The notes: a model not told the origin generated them from the sequence alone. Positions 17,436-26,955 are shown, counted from the first letter of the stretch. The stretch: 64,000 nt of DNA from Sphingomonadaceae bacterium (GCA_947451145.1 CANFXW010000008.1:62001-126000); one strand, 5' to 3'. Numbers and translations: made by a program.

Positions 17436-18557
17436 ATGACCCACGTGTTCCTTGCCACCGGCGATCTCGCCATGGACCGCGACGATTATGACGAAAGCTT
17501 CGTTGCAACGCGCGATCTGCTGTGCGGCGCGGATATCGCCTTCGGGCAACTGGAAACCAGCTTTGCAGAGCGCGGCAGCCGGATGCCGCAGGCGCGCCAT
17601 GCCGTGCTGGCCCGGCCCGATGGCGCGGCGGCGCTGGGCCGGGCGGGGTTCGATGTTATCTCGATGGCCGGCAATCACTGCATGGACTGGGGTGTGGAGG
17701 CATTTTTCGAAACCCGCGCCCATCTGGAAGCGGCAGGCATTGCCGTGGTGGGTGCTGGCAAGAATATTGCCGAGGCGCGCCGCCCGGTGATCCGGGTTCT
17801 GGGGGACGGCACGCGCGTTGCTATCCTCGCCTACTCCTCGATCCTGCCGCAGGATTACTGGGCCACAGAGCGGCGTGCAGGCTGCACGCCGATGCGGGCG
17901 CACACGGTCTATGAGCAGGTCGAGCTTGATCAGCCCGGCACGCCCGCGCGTATCCACACCTATGCCCACCGCGATGATCTTGCCGCGATGGAGGAGGATA
18001 TCCGCGCCGCGAAAGCGCAGGCAGACGTGGTTATCGTCTCGCAGCACTGGGGCATCCATTTCGTCCGGGCGACAATTGCCGATTACCAGCGGGAGGTCGC
18101 CCGGGCAGCTGTTGCCGCCGGGGCCGATGCCGTGATCGGCGGGCATGCCCACATCCTGAAAGGTTGCGAGCTGATCGACGGTAAGCCGGTGTTCCACTCG
18201 CTGTGCAACTTCGCTACCGACCTGATGATGGATGAAGAGCACGCGAAGTCGAAATCATGGAACGAGATCCGCGTTCTCGCCGAGGAATGGGAGCCCGATT
18301 TCGAAAGCCTCTACAATTTCCCCAAGGCCTCCAGCCTCGCCATGCTGGCGCGGCTGGAGATTGGCGGGGGCAAGGTTTTGCGGGCGGGCTTGTTGCCGGT
18401 CCACATCGGCCGCGATGCCGTGCCGCGTGTTGCGGCAAGGGGAAGCTCCGAATACGAAGCGGTAGTGGATTACCTGACCGCAGTAACTGTCGAGGCCGGC
18501 CTCAACGCCTGCTACAGGCCGGGTGCAGACATGGTTGAACTGGAGCAGGCGGCGTGA
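17436..18557 (+). CDS. CapA-family metallophosphatase-like protein (copy 2)
   Basis: A 373-residue paralogue of the protein at 13687. Its motifs are 'LATGDLAMDR', 'GQLETSF', 'MAGNHCMDWG', 'HWGIHF', 'GGHAHILKG' and 'IDGKPVFHSLCNF'. It is clearly the closest relative of copy 1: both share 'ILAYSSILP'-type and 'YEQ' segments. It has no signal peptide. It starts 10 bases after the hydrolase stop and overlaps the next gene by 4 bases (GTGA). It lies within the tannase operon, so its role is probably tied to catabolism rather than capsule. The reaction is unknown. Confidence 0.85.
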   Translation: MTHVFLATGDLAMDRDDYDESFVATRDLLCGADIAFGQLETSFAERGSRMPQARHAVLARPDGAAALGRAGFDVISMAGNHCMDWGVEAFFETRAHLEAAGIAVVGAGKNIAEARRPVIRVLGDGTRVAILAYSSILPQDYWATERRAGCTPMRAHTVYEQVELDQPGTPARIHTYAHRDDLAAMEEDIRAAKAQADVVIVSQHWGIHFVRATIADYQREVARAAVAAGADAVIGGHAHILKGCELIDGKPVFHSLCNFATDLMMDEEHAKSKSWNEIRVLAEEWEPDFESLYNFPKASSLAMLARLEIGGGKVLRAGLLPVHIGRDAVPRVAARGSSEYEAVVDYLTAVTVEAGLNACYRPGADMVELEQAA

Positions 18558-19564
18558 CGGGCAAGAACAAGTGGCCGCTGGAAGCTTTCGTCTTCCTCTA
18601 CTTCCTGACCTATCTGCCCAATGTGATGATCACCCGCGCAGTGGCGACCATGCCGGATTCGCTGCTCGGCCGTCCGCTCACCGGGCTGGAAACGCTGCCG
18701 GCATCGCTGATCATTAATCTGGTGCTGACCTATCTTTTCATCTGGCTATCGGGCTGGCACCGTGATGCCAATGCCGTGATGATCGCCGGGCGGCGGATTC
18801 CCGTGCCAACCCGCTACACGCTGATTTCCGGGATCGGCACCGCGCTGGTGCTGTTCACCGTGCCGCTGTCCTACACCTTCAAGGGGGTATCGATCCCCTT
18901 TATCCAGCTGGTCATGCGCGGTGACATCCTGATCATCGCACCACTGGTCGATATGGTGTTCGGGCGGCGGGTGCAGTGGTTCAGCTGGGTAGCGCTTGCC
19001 ATGGTGTTGGTCGCGCTGTTGATCACGCTTTCTGACCGGGGCGGTCTCAAGCTACCGCCGCTCGCGGTGCTGACAGTTGTGCTGTACACGCTGGGGTACT
19101 TCATGCGGCTGGCGGTGATGACCAAGATCGCCAAGAACGGCGATGCGGCCACTGTGCGAAGCTATTTCGTCGAGGAAAAGATGATCGCACTTCCGCTGTC
19201 GGTGATCGTGCTGGGGGCGATTTCGGCCTCGGGAATTGGCGGGCAGGCGGGCGAGCTTGGCTGGGGCTTCATCGGCGTGTGGTCCAGCCCGGCGATCTGG
19301 TGGCTGGCCGGAATCGGCGTCACGTTGACCATCATCTCGGTAATCGCCGTGATCATCCTGCTCGATCCGCGCGAGAACGCCTATTGCGTGCCGCTCGAAC
19401 GCGCTGCCAGTCTGGTGGCTGGGGTCGGCGGCTCGGTTCTGCTGGCCTGGCTGTTTGGCGCCAAGATGCCGCGCGGGGCGGAGCTGCTCGGCGCAGCCAT
19501 CCTGATCGCGGCGATTGTCCTGCTCGCGCTGGCCCCGCGCCTGTCAAAGCAGCGGAAGGCCTGA
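18554..19564 (+). CDS. Polytopic membrane protein, DMT (EamA)-like
   Basis: A 336-residue inner-membrane protein with roughly nine to ten hydrophobic helices spread evenly over its length and a basic C-terminus ('SKQRKA'), the general plan of drug/metabolite-type transporters. Family membership is tentative because no strict motif is visible. GTG 18554 overlaps the CapA stop (GTGA), indicating coupling. As the only membrane carrier in this operon it may move the product released by the upstream esterases, or export a metabolite. Confidence 0.65.
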   Translation: MTGKNKWPLEAFVFLYFLTYLPNVMITRAVATMPDSLLGRPLTGLETLPASLIINLVLTYLFIWLSGWHRDANAVMIAGRRIPVPTRYTLISGIGTALVLFTVPLSYTFKGVSIPFIQLVMRGDILIIAPLVDMVFGRRVQWFSWVALAMVLVALLITLSDRGGLKLPPLAVLTVVLYTLGYFMRLAVMTKIAKNGDAATVRSYFVEEKMIALPLSVIVLGAISASGIGGQAGELGWGFIGVWSSPAIWWLAGIGVTLTIISVIAVIILLDPRENAYCVPLERAASLVAGVGGSVLLAWLFGAKMPRGAELLGAAILIAAIVLLALAPRLSKQRKA

Positions 19565-19567
19565 ACC

Positions 19568-20935
19568 ATGGGGCTGAGCGCGCAGATCTGCGAGACGGTT
19601 GCCGCCTTGCAGCCGGGTGACCCGCCGCCATCGACCCTGACCGCAGCCAAGCACGTTCTGCTCGATGCCAGCGGGGTGATCCTCGGTGCGAGCGGGCTGG
19701 CAAGTGAGGCGCAGCCTTTCATCGCTGTCGCAAGAGCAGCGGGCGCCGGGCCATCGGCAATCCTCGGCACCGGCCACCGCGTCGCCCCCGGCATGGCGGC
19801 ACTGGCCAATGGTTCGATGGCCCATGCGCTCGATTACGAAGATGCATTCGACCGCAAGCCCGGCCACCCCAACGCCAGCCTTGTCCCGGCACTGATCGCG
19901 CTGGCCCAATCTGAAGGGCCGGTCAGCGGGCCGGATTTCCTTGCCGCGCTCGCCATCGGTTGCGACATCTCCTGCCGGATCGGGCTGGCCCTGCGACAAG
20001 ACATGGAAGTCGGTGGCTGGTACCCGCCGCCGATCGTCGCCGGCCTTGGCGCGAGCGTTGGGGCGGCGAAACTGCTGGGCCTCGGCGCAGATGGCATCCG
20101 CGATGCCCTGTCGATGGCGCTGTGCCAGATCACCATGCCCGGCGTGATCAAGCACAGCCGCGATACGGTGATCCGCGCGGTGCGAGAGGGGTTTCCGGCT
20201 CAGGCCGCTGTTACGTCGGCCCTGCTCGCTCGTGAAGGCGTGGCCGGTTTTGAAGAACCGCTCGAAGGCCGTGACGGGTTCTATGCGCTCTATGCCGACA
20301 GCAAGTTCGATCCAGTGGACCTGACGGAAGGACTGGGCCAGCGCTTCTGGATCGACGCGCTGACCTTCAAGCCATGGCCAAGCTGCCGGGGCACGCATCC
20401 GTTCATCGAGCTGGCGCTGAACCTGCGCGAAAGACACGGCTTTGCGCCTGCTGACATTGCCGCAATCACTGCTTCGTTCGACGATGTGCAGGCGATGCTG
20501 ATCGAGCCGCTGTCGCGCAAAGCCGCACCGCAGACGCTGATCGACGCCAAGTTCTCGATCCCCTTTGCCACTGCGCTGGCCTTGGTGCGGGGGAAGGTCG
20601 ATCTCGATTCCTTTTCGCAAGACGCGCTGGCCGATGCCGAGGTGCTGGCAGTCGCCGCTCTCGTGCAGGGACGGCAGGGCGGCAGGCCGGATTGGCAGCG
20701 CGGATCGGGAGGATTGCTGGAGATTGCGCTTAAGGATGGTCGCATTCTGACGGCGGAAATCGACAACGCCCTCGGCTGTCCGGCGCGGCCGCTGGATGAG
20801 GCTGAACTGGTTGCCAAGTTCGTCGATTGTGCCGGACGGGCAGCCCGGCCTCTCGCGCCAGCGGCAGCAGAGGCACTCGCGACGCGGATTCTTTCATTGG
20901 AGCAATGCGACGATGTCGGCGCGCTGCTTGTTTAG
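19568..20935 (+). CDS. MmgE/PrpD family protein
   Basis: A 455-residue cytoplasmic protein of the 2-methylcitrate dehydratase/aconitate decarboxylase family. Visible features: 'LLDASGVILGA', 'LANGSMAHALDYEDAF' (the conserved active-site 'AHALDYDD'-like segment), 'HPNASLVPALIAL', 'FKPWPSCRGTHPFIEL' and 'IDAKFSIPFATALAL'. Family members dehydrate, isomerise or decarboxylate tricarboxylic and other polycarboxylic acids. It starts 3 bases after the DMT gene and its stop overlaps the convergent OmpA-type gene by 4 bases. It lies outside any prp (methylcitrate) cluster, so a distinct substrate is likely (inference). Confidence 0.88.
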   Translation: MGLSAQICETVAALQPGDPPPSTLTAAKHVLLDASGVILGASGLASEAQPFIAVARAAGAGPSAILGTGHRVAPGMAALANGSMAHALDYEDAFDRKPGHPNASLVPALIALAQSEGPVSGPDFLAALAIGCDISCRIGLALRQDMEVGGWYPPPIVAGLGASVGAAKLLGLGADGIRDALSMALCQITMPGVIKHSRDTVIRAVREGFPAQAAVTSALLAREGVAGFEEPLEGRDGFYALYADSKFDPVDLTEGLGQRFWIDALTFKPWPSCRGTHPFIELALNLRERHGFAPADIAAITASFDDVQAMLIEPLSRKAAPQTLIDAKFSIPFATALALVRGKVDLDSFSQDALADAEVLAVAALVQGRQGGRPDWQRGSGGLLEIALKDGRILTAEIDNALGCPARPLDEAELVAKFVDCAGRAARPLAPAAAEALATRILSLEQCDDVGALLV

Positions 20936-21702
20936 AACAGCGCCCTGATTTCCACCCGCCGCTGAGATTGGCCGGGAATGCCATCGGCGTCCGGCAGGTC
21001 AGCCGGTTTTGCGCCGGTTTCGCTCCGCGTTTCGATGACCAGATCGGGCAGCATCCGGTGGATCGATTCGGTCACCAGCTCCGCTCGTTCGCGCGCGACT
21101 TCGGCGCGCTCGGCGATGGAATGGCCTGAAACGGTTTCGGGATCACTCGCGGCAAAGCCTGTGACGACAACCTTCTTCGGCTTCGCTGCCGCGAGCCAGG
21201 TCACCGCCTTGTCGAGCAGATAGTCGCTGTACTGATAGACAACAAAGCTGCGGTCGAATTCGAAGAACAAGACAAAGGTGCGTTCGGCAAATGGCCCTTC
21301 CGGAGCCTTGCGGACTATCGATGCGGGATCGACATTGCGTTTGGGCAGCACAAACTTGCGGCCCGGATAGCCCTCGGCAGGAAGCATGTGGCGCTGGCAG
21401 GCTTCGGGCAGGACCGAGGCGCGCACCGGATCCATCACCTTGGCACCGCAGGCCGTCTCTGCCGCTCCGGATAGGCGGCCTTCAACCAGCACAGCCCGGT
21501 TCCAGTCCGGCTTGTAAGGCGAAAGGCTCACATCGTAGCGGATTCCCACCGCCACATCATCTGCCAGCCAGCAGCCCGACTTCTTTCCGCTGTCGGCATC
21601 GCGATAGACCGGGCAGGCGACAAAGCGCAGCAGGTCACCGGTCTCGGCAGCCTGGGCGGAAAGCGGCGCAGCCAGCGCCAAAAGGAATGACAGTTTCTTC
21701 AC
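20932..21702 (-). CDS. OmpA C-terminal-domain protein, exported
   Basis: A 256-residue protein with a short signal peptide ('LLALAAPLSAQA'), a Cys-containing N-terminal domain (likely disulphides) and a C-terminal OmpA/MotB-type peptidoglycan-binding domain. The latter is seen in 'FVLFFEFDRSF', 'VVVTGFAA', 'SIAERAEVARERAELV' and the closing 'GQSQRRVEIRALF'. GTG 21702 overlaps the cytochrome stop (GTGA), so it is translated from the same message. It probably anchors to the cell wall. A role in holding the cytochrome or an envelope complex is possible (inference). Confidence 0.8.
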   Translation of the reverse strand: MKKLSFLLALAAPLSAQAAETGDLLRFVACPVYRDADSGKKSGCWLADDVAVGIRYDVSLSPYKPDWNRAVLVEGRLSGAAETACGAKVMDPVRASVLPEACQRHMLPAEGYPGRKFVLPKRNVDPASIVRKAPEGPFAERTFVLFFEFDRSFVVYQYSDYLLDKAVTWLAAAKPKKVVVTGFAASDPETVSGHSIAERAEVARERAELVTESIHRMLPDLVIETRSETGAKPADLPDADGIPGQSQRRVEIRALF

Positions 21703-23210
21703 AGCACGCTCATCAGGTTTACCAGATCCTGCTTCTCCTGCTCGGTGTAGCCGATGTTGTATCGCCGCTCGTAGTAATCGACGATCCCGCGCAGGTTCTT
21801 GGCAAGGCCGTTGGAGAAATAGGGCGCCCGGGCGGCCAGCCCGCGCAGCGATTGCAGGGTGATCTTGCCGACATCCGCACAACGCCCGGTGCTCAGGGCA
21901 AAACCGGGGTCATAGGTGAAGAAGGTCCGGCCATAGAACGGGTGCGGGGCCTTCAGGCAGGTGATGCGGAACAGCGGCAGATCGGCCCACGGGTCAGCAA
22001 AGGGCAGGGTCGTGGTGCCAAGATCGACCTGTCCGGGCGCAACATCGTTCCCCATCTGGCTCATGTTGTGGCAGAACACGCAGGAATTGCGCACCGGATT
22101 GCCAAAGCCGGCTGGCGAATTGATCCCCGAACTGTCGGTGATCAGGAAGGTCTTGTCGCGAAACACCCTGGCCCCGCGTGCCACCGATTTGCGGAAAGCC
22201 AGTTGCTCGCTCGTCAGCTTGGCGGCTTCTTCGGGCGGGATCTTCTCCCACGCAGCATATTCGCTCCACACCGGGGTGCCGATGGAGCCTAGCGCCCCCG
22301 GTTCGCTATCGCGCAGCTTGGCGGGGCCGCCGCTCGCGCCTGCACTGTCCAGTGCGCCGCCAAGCGCACTCGCCTGCTGGGCGGTGTAGAGCCGCATCTC
22401 GAAATCGTTGATCGCCGCTTCCTGCTTCGGGGTCAGCTTGCCGATCAGCTGGAGGTGGCTGGCAGCGGCATCTTCCATCTGCAAGCGAAGATTGGCGGCA
22501 CGGTTGTCGGCCATCAGGTTGCCCGAGCTCTGGCCATGGCCATCGGGGTCACGCGGCAGGGCGATCCCCTGTTTGGGATCATAGGCAAAGCCGACCGCGA
22601 GCAGATACTTGAAATTGCTCACCGGACGCGGGCGGCGATAGATCGAAATATTGCCCGCTGCCGGGCCATAGCCGGGCGCGGAATTGCAGCCATTGGGATC
22701 GCGCACGACATCGATGGTGAAGTCAGGCGTAACCGGCTTGCCCTGCCATTCCTTCACCGGCCACGGGCGCTGGATGCGGAACAGTCCGCGCTCGATCAGA
22801 AGCGAGTGCGATGCGCGATCACCTTGCGGGAGGATCGGGCAGTTGGAGCCATCAATGGCGGCGAACAGCGGGTCCTTGCCCTTGGTTACATCCCAACGTT
22901 CGGCCGCAGTGGCAGCTGAAAGGCTCATGCCATCGGCGGGCTGGTGGCAGGTAACGCAGGCGCGGCCATTGCTGCCTATGGGTTCGAAGAACGGGTGCCC
23001 CTTGGTCGGCAGCGGACCGCCAACCAGCAGGCTGCGCAGCGTGCCGGAATCGTTCCGGTAGTCGATCTGGGCCGGAAAGGTCCGGCCCTCGCCCGGAGAC
23101 CACCAGGGCGGCGGCGGGGCCTTCTGCGTCGCGGCCAGCGCCAGGGCAGCGGCGGGGAGCAGCAAGGCCGCCATGATCGAGCGAGGAATGCGAGATAATC
23201 TGTCGGTCAT
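21699..23210 (-). CDS. Dihaem cytochrome c, CCP/MauG-like
   Basis: A 503-residue exported cytochrome with a signal peptide (about 1-27) and two CxxCH haem sites: 'CVTCH' near residue 86 and 'CVFCH' near residue 378. Each haem lies in its own domain, as in bacterial cytochrome-c peroxidases and MauG-type enzymes. The C-terminus 'ITLQSLRGLAARAPYFSNG...IVDYYERRYNIGYTEQEKQDL' is characteristic of this superfamily. It could act as a peroxidase or as a periplasmic oxidase of an organic substrate. Its start overlaps the stop of the Bcr/CflA transporter by 4 bases. Confidence 0.85.
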   Translation of the reverse strand: MTDRLSRIPRSIMAALLLPAAALALAATQKAPPPPWWSPGEGRTFPAQIDYRNDSGTLRSLLVGGPLPTKGHPFFEPIGSNGRACVTCHQPADGMSLSAATAAERWDVTKGKDPLFAAIDGSNCPILPQGDRASHSLLIERGLFRIQRPWPVKEWQGKPVTPDFTIDVVRDPNGCNSAPGYGPAAGNISIYRRPRPVSNFKYLLAVGFAYDPKQGIALPRDPDGHGQSSGNLMADNRAANLRLQMEDAAASHLQLIGKLTPKQEAAINDFEMRLYTAQQASALGGALDSAGASGGPAKLRDSEPGALGSIGTPVWSEYAAWEKIPPEEAAKLTSEQLAFRKSVARGARVFRDKTFLITDSSGINSPAGFGNPVRNSCVFCHNMSQMGNDVAPGQVDLGTTTLPFADPWADLPLFRITCLKAPHPFYGRTFFTYDPGFALSTGRCADVGKITLQSLRGLAARAPYFSNGLAKNLRGIVDYYERRYNIGYTEQEKQDLVNLMSVL

Positions 23211-24412
23211 GTCAGTCTGCTGTTCTGAAGCTTCAGGGGCTCACCGCTCCCCCGCCGCGCGAGGAGCGCTGCGGCAAGGGCGATGGTTGTGGTGATGATG
23301 GCGGCGACCCCCAGCAAGCCGGGGCCGACAGGCGCGAAGCGGCCGAGCAGCGAAGCCGCAAGCGCACTACCCAGCATTTGCATGGCACCGGCAAGGCTGG
23401 TCGCCGTTCCTTCCCTGCCGGGCTGCGAGCGGACCACCCGGGCAATCCCCGCCGGGCCGCCAATGCCTGAGCCAAGCCCCAGCATCATCATCGGTCCAAT
23501 GAAGGCGGCGATGTTGGCGAGTGGTGAAAGCATCAGCAGCAACAGCGCGGCAGTGAAATTGAGCAGCGCGCCGGTCAACATGGCGTCTCCGCGTCGCTCG
23601 AGCCGTCCGACCATGAAAGTTCCGGCGATTGAACAGGTGGCCACCAGCATCAGGCACAGCCCGACATCGCGCGGGCCAAGGCCGTGACCGCTGGCAAGCA
23701 GGAAAGGCGCGGTGCCGAGGAACATATAGAGCGTCGCGCTGCCGCCCGCGACCGATGCAGTGGCCGTCAGGAAGGCGCGGTTGCGCAGCAATAGCCCCAA
23801 GCCGGGCCGCGCTGTGGTTTCTGCAGCCCGGACGCCATGCGGCACTGGCAGGGCAAGCCAGCCGAGCGCGGCACCTGCCATGCCGGCCAGCGCGAGCAGG
23901 GCGAAGATTGTCCGCCAGCCAAGCCATTCGGTCAGCATACCGCCGATCACCGGGGCAAGCGCCGGCGAAATCAGGATCACCGACATCAGCATCGCCTGCC
24001 GCGCGGCGACTTCTTCAGCCGGAAACAGGTCTCCCACCAACACCCTTGCGGTAACCACCCCCGCCGATCCGCCAAGTGCCTGAAACAGCCGTGCCGCAAC
24101 CAGCAGCGGAAAGTTCAACGCCATGGCGGCAGCCGCGCTGGCGAGGCAATAGAGTGCGAGCCCTGCCAGCAGCACCGGCTTGCGGCCAATCCGGTCGATC
24201 AACGGCCCGACAACCAACTGCCCGCTCCCCAAACCGACAAGGAACAGGCTGACGACCAGCTGGGCATCGTCCGCTCCGGCGTGCAGTTCATGCGCCAGCG
24301 CGGGCAGGGCTGGCACGACCAGCTGGGTCGCCAAGGAACCCATCGCCGCGATCCCGGCCAGCAGCAGGACTGTGCCGGTTCCATGCCTGGTGCCAGCGTG
24401 CACTTTTGTCAT
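23207..24412 (-). CDS. MFS efflux transporter, Bcr/CflA type
   Basis: A 401-residue inner-membrane carrier with 12 hydrophobic helices. Early 'VVPALPALAHEL' and 'GPLIDRIGRKPVLLAGL' (MFS motif A between helices 2 and 3) are typical of the Bcr/CflA drug:proton antiporter family. It overlaps both neighbours by 4 bases (ATGA), so it sits inside a four-gene coupled operon. It probably exports a small, possibly toxic metabolite made or handled by the cluster (inference). Confidence 0.85.
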   Translation of the reverse strand: MTKVHAGTRHGTGTVLLLAGIAAMGSLATQLVVPALPALAHELHAGADDAQLVVSLFLVGLGSGQLVVGPLIDRIGRKPVLLAGLALYCLASAAAAMALNFPLLVAARLFQALGGSAGVVTARVLVGDLFPAEEVAARQAMLMSVILISPALAPVIGGMLTEWLGWRTIFALLALAGMAGAALGWLALPVPHGVRAAETTARPGLGLLLRNRAFLTATASVAGGSATLYMFLGTAPFLLASGHGLGPRDVGLCLMLVATCSIAGTFMVGRLERRGDAMLTGALLNFTAALLLLMLSPLANIAAFIGPMMMLGLGSGIGGPAGIARVVRSQPGREGTATSLAGAMQMLGSALAASLLGRFAPVGPGLLGVAAIITTTIALAAALLARRGSGEPLKLQNSRLT

Positions 24413-25698
24413 CCCCGCTGCAGCTCACCCTGTGCCTGCCTGCGTGCTGCAAGGCACAGCAGGGCGTTAAGCACGCCGATGCCGGTCAGCAGCAGGGTAG
24501 GCAGCAGGAACGATCCGTAATGCTCCTTCAGGAAGCCCATGGCTGGCGGGATCACCGCTCCGGCAAAGCTGCCGAGCATGTTGATCATCACAACCCCCAT
24601 GGCCATCGCGGCGGGCGACAAGATGCGCGTCGGGATTGCCCAGAAGGCGGCGACCGTGCAGCCGGTGCACGCGCCACCCAGCACCAGCATGGCTAGCCCG
24701 GGCAGGCCGGGGCCGAGCAGATAGGCGGCGATCAGGCCGAAGCCGCCGATCACCGCTGGCACAGCAATATGCAGAAAGCGCTCGCCGGTCTTGTCCGAAT
24801 GGCGGGCGTTGAGCAGCAGGCCGAGCGCACTAGCGGCATTGGGCAGGGCGACGATGAAGCCGGTCTGCGTCGAGCTGAGACCGGACATCCCTTTTACGAT
24901 GGTCGGCAGCCAGAACATCACGCCGTAATTGCTGGCAAGGATGCAGAACCAGATCAGCGCACAGAGCCAGCCGGCGGGGCTCTTCAACGCGTCCCAGCGG
25001 CCCTCGCGGCTTGAGCCTTTGCCCTTGCGGACTTCGGCATGGACATTGCCGAGCAGCCATTGCCGCTCACTATCGTTCAGCCACTTCGCTTCGCGCGGGG
25101 TGTCGGGATAATAGAACCAGGCGAACACCGCGAGAAGCAGCGCTGGCAGAGCCTCGATCAGGAACATGAAGCGCCAACCGGCTATGCCCAGCGGGTTGTG
25201 CATATCGAGAAGCATGCCCGAAACCGGACCGCCAACGACCTGCGCGATGTTGATGGACATGATCGGCAGGGCAAGGATCAGTGCCCGCCAGCGCTCGGGC
25301 GCCCAATGGCCGAGATAAAGCATCAGGCCCGATGACAGCCCGCCTTCGGCAAAACCGATCAGCACGCGCAGCATGTAAAGTTGGCCTTGACTGGAGATCA
25401 GCGAGAGCGAACAGGCGGCGAGGCCCCAAGCGAGGGTGATCAGCGCCAGCCAGCGGCGGAAGCCGATCGTCTCGTATAGCAGGACGCTGGGATATTTGGC
25501 GAGCACATAACCGACAAACAGCACTCCGGCGCCAAAGCCGTATTGGGTGCCGCTAAGGCCAAGGTCGGCGTTCATCTGGAGCGCGGCAAAGCCGACATTG
25601 GTGCGATCAATCGAACCCATCAGTGTGAACAGGCCGCATGGCAGAACCAGACGCAACAGCACCTTGCGGCCGATCGATTCTTCCATCCTGTCAGCCAA
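24409..25698 (-). CDS. MFS transporter, anion:cation symporter (ACS) type
   Basis: A 429-residue inner-membrane uptake carrier with 12 helices. Its 'SIDRTNVGFAALQMNADLGLS', 'YVLAKYPSVLLYETIGFRRWLA' and 'DTPREAKWLNDSERQWL' match the organic-anion (phthalate, hexuronate, tartrate) ACS family. TTG 25698 is proposed because GGAG lies 8 bases upstream and the predicted protein then begins as is usual for the family. ATG 25752 or ATG 25686 are alternatives. It is the first gene of the leftward operon and is divergent from a P450. It may import an organic acid. Confidence 0.82.
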   Translation of the reverse strand: MADRMEESIGRKVLLRLVLPCGLFTLMGSIDRTNVGFAALQMNADLGLSGTQYGFGAGVLFVGYVLAKYPSVLLYETIGFRRWLALITLAWGLAACSLSLISSQGQLYMLRVLIGFAEGGLSSGLMLYLGHWAPERWRALILALPIMSINIAQVVGGPVSGMLLDMHNPLGIAGWRFMFLIEALPALLLAVFAWFYYPDTPREAKWLNDSERQWLLGNVHAEVRKGKGSSREGRWDALKSPAGWLCALIWFCILASNYGVMFWLPTIVKGMSGLSSTQTGFIVALPNAASALGLLLNARHSDKTGERFLHIAVPAVIGGFGLIAAYLLGPGLPGLAMLVLGGACTGCTVAAFWAIPTRILSPAAMAMGVVMINMLGSFAGAVIPPAMGFLKEHYGSFLLPTLLLTGIGVLNALLCLAARRQAQGELQRG

Positions 25699-25776
25699 GT
25701 CCCTGTCTCCCCGAGTACTGATTTCGGGCGATGATAGCGCTTGCATAGCCATCCGTCGATACTTAAGGAGCGTGGC

Positions 25777-26955
25777 ATGCAGGCCATATCGCCAGATTTC
25801 GATCCCGATCTTCCCGAAGACTTTGACAGTGCCTTCGAGACCTTTGCCCAATTGCGCGCGAAGTGTCCTGTCGCGCATACCGATGCCCTTGGCGGATTCT
25901 GGGCCTTGACGCGCTATGAAGACGTGAAACGCGCGGCCAGCGATCCGGCCACGTTCATTACTTCGGTGCAGAATGTAATTCCCAAGGTGGCCTTTACCGG
26001 CCGCCGGCCGCCGCTGCACCTCGATCCGCCCGAGCACACCCCCTATCGCCGCACGATCAATCCGCTGCTCTCGCCGGATCGCGTCGCCCGCTATCGCACT
26101 TATGCGCAGCAAAGCGCCAAGGATCTGCTGGCGCCGTTGGTGGCCAAGGGAGGCGGCGATATCTGCGGTGAATTTGCCAGCCACCTGCCGGTCTTGGTGT
26201 TCGGCGAATGGATGAACGTGCCGCCGCACTGGATCGAGCCGCTGCATTCGGCAGGGCGGGCCTTCATCCTCGCGGTCAACCTCAACCAGCCCGAGGAAAT
26301 GAAGCGTACCAGCTTGCGGCTCTATGACATGGCGCGCGATCTGGTTGCGATCCGCCGCGCAGAACCGCGTGATCCGGGTGAGGACGTGACCAGCGCCCTG
26401 CTCGAAGCGCGTTACAACGGAGAGCCGCTGCCTGACGAGATGATCGTCGGCATGGTGCGGCAGGTGCTGGTGGTAGGCATCGTGGCCCCCACCGTGCTGC
26501 TCGGCTCGATTGCCGTTCACCTTTCACGCGACAAGGCGCTGCAGGACCAGCTTCGCGCTGATCCATCCCAGATTCCTGCCGCAGTTGAGGAATTCCTGCG
26601 GCTCTACACCCCGTATCGCGGCTTTGCCCGCACCGCCGTAACCGACGTCGAATTCGGGGAGCGTACAATTCCGGCAGGAGAGGGCATCGCGCTGGTCTAT
26701 GCCTCGGCCAACCGCGACGAAGCTGTTTTTGAACACCCTTGCGAGTTCATCATGAACCGCGCCAACATCGCCGAGCATATGGCTTTCGGGCGTGGACCGC
26801 ACAATTGCCCGGGCATTCATCTTGGCCGCATGGAAATGCAGGTCATGGTCGAGGAACTGCTGGCCGCGACGCGGGGGTTCGAGCTTGCCGGACAGATTGC
26901 CCCGGCGCGCTGGCCAGAGATTGGCGCGATCTCGGTGCCGCTGCGCTTTACTTGA
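25777..26955 (+). CDS. Soluble cytochrome P450 with atypical I-helix
   Basis: A 392-residue bacterial class I P450. The haem loop 'FGRGPHNCPGIHLGR' holds the Cys thiolate, the K-helix ExxR is in 'EEFLRLYTPYRGFART', and 'HLDPPEHTPYRR' is the usual B'/C region. The I-helix reads 'VVGIVAPTVLLGS'. By my alignment the canonical acid-alcohol pair ([A/G]Gx[D/E]T) is replaced by Ala-Pro, which would alter O2 activation. ATG 25777 has AAGGAG 6 bases upstream. It is divergent from the ACS transporter and convergent with CapA copy 3 (8-base overlap). It needs a ferredoxin and reductase from elsewhere. Confidence 0.9.
   Translation: MQAISPDFDPDLPEDFDSAFETFAQLRAKCPVAHTDALGGFWALTRYEDVKRAASDPATFITSVQNVIPKVAFTGRRPPLHLDPPEHTPYRRTINPLLSPDRVARYRTYAQQSAKDLLAPLVAKGGGDICGEFASHLPVLVFGEWMNVPPHWIEPLHSAGRAFILAVNLNQPEEMKRTSLRLYDMARDLVAIRRAEPRDPGEDVTSALLEARYNGEPLPDEMIVGMVRQVLVVGIVAPTVLLGSIAVHLSRDKALQDQLRADPSQIPAAVEEFLRLYTPYRGFARTAVTDVEFGERTIPAGEGIALVYASANRDEAVFEHPCEFIMNRANIAEHMAFGRGPHNCPGIHLGRMEMQVMVEELLAATRGFELAGQIAPARWPEIGAISVPLRFT

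Noticed and set aside
20932..21882. Longer start for the OmpA-type protein at 21882
   Set aside because: The first 60 codons are the overlapping cytochrome gene in another frame; GTG 21702 directly precedes a signal peptide and overlaps the stop by GTGA.
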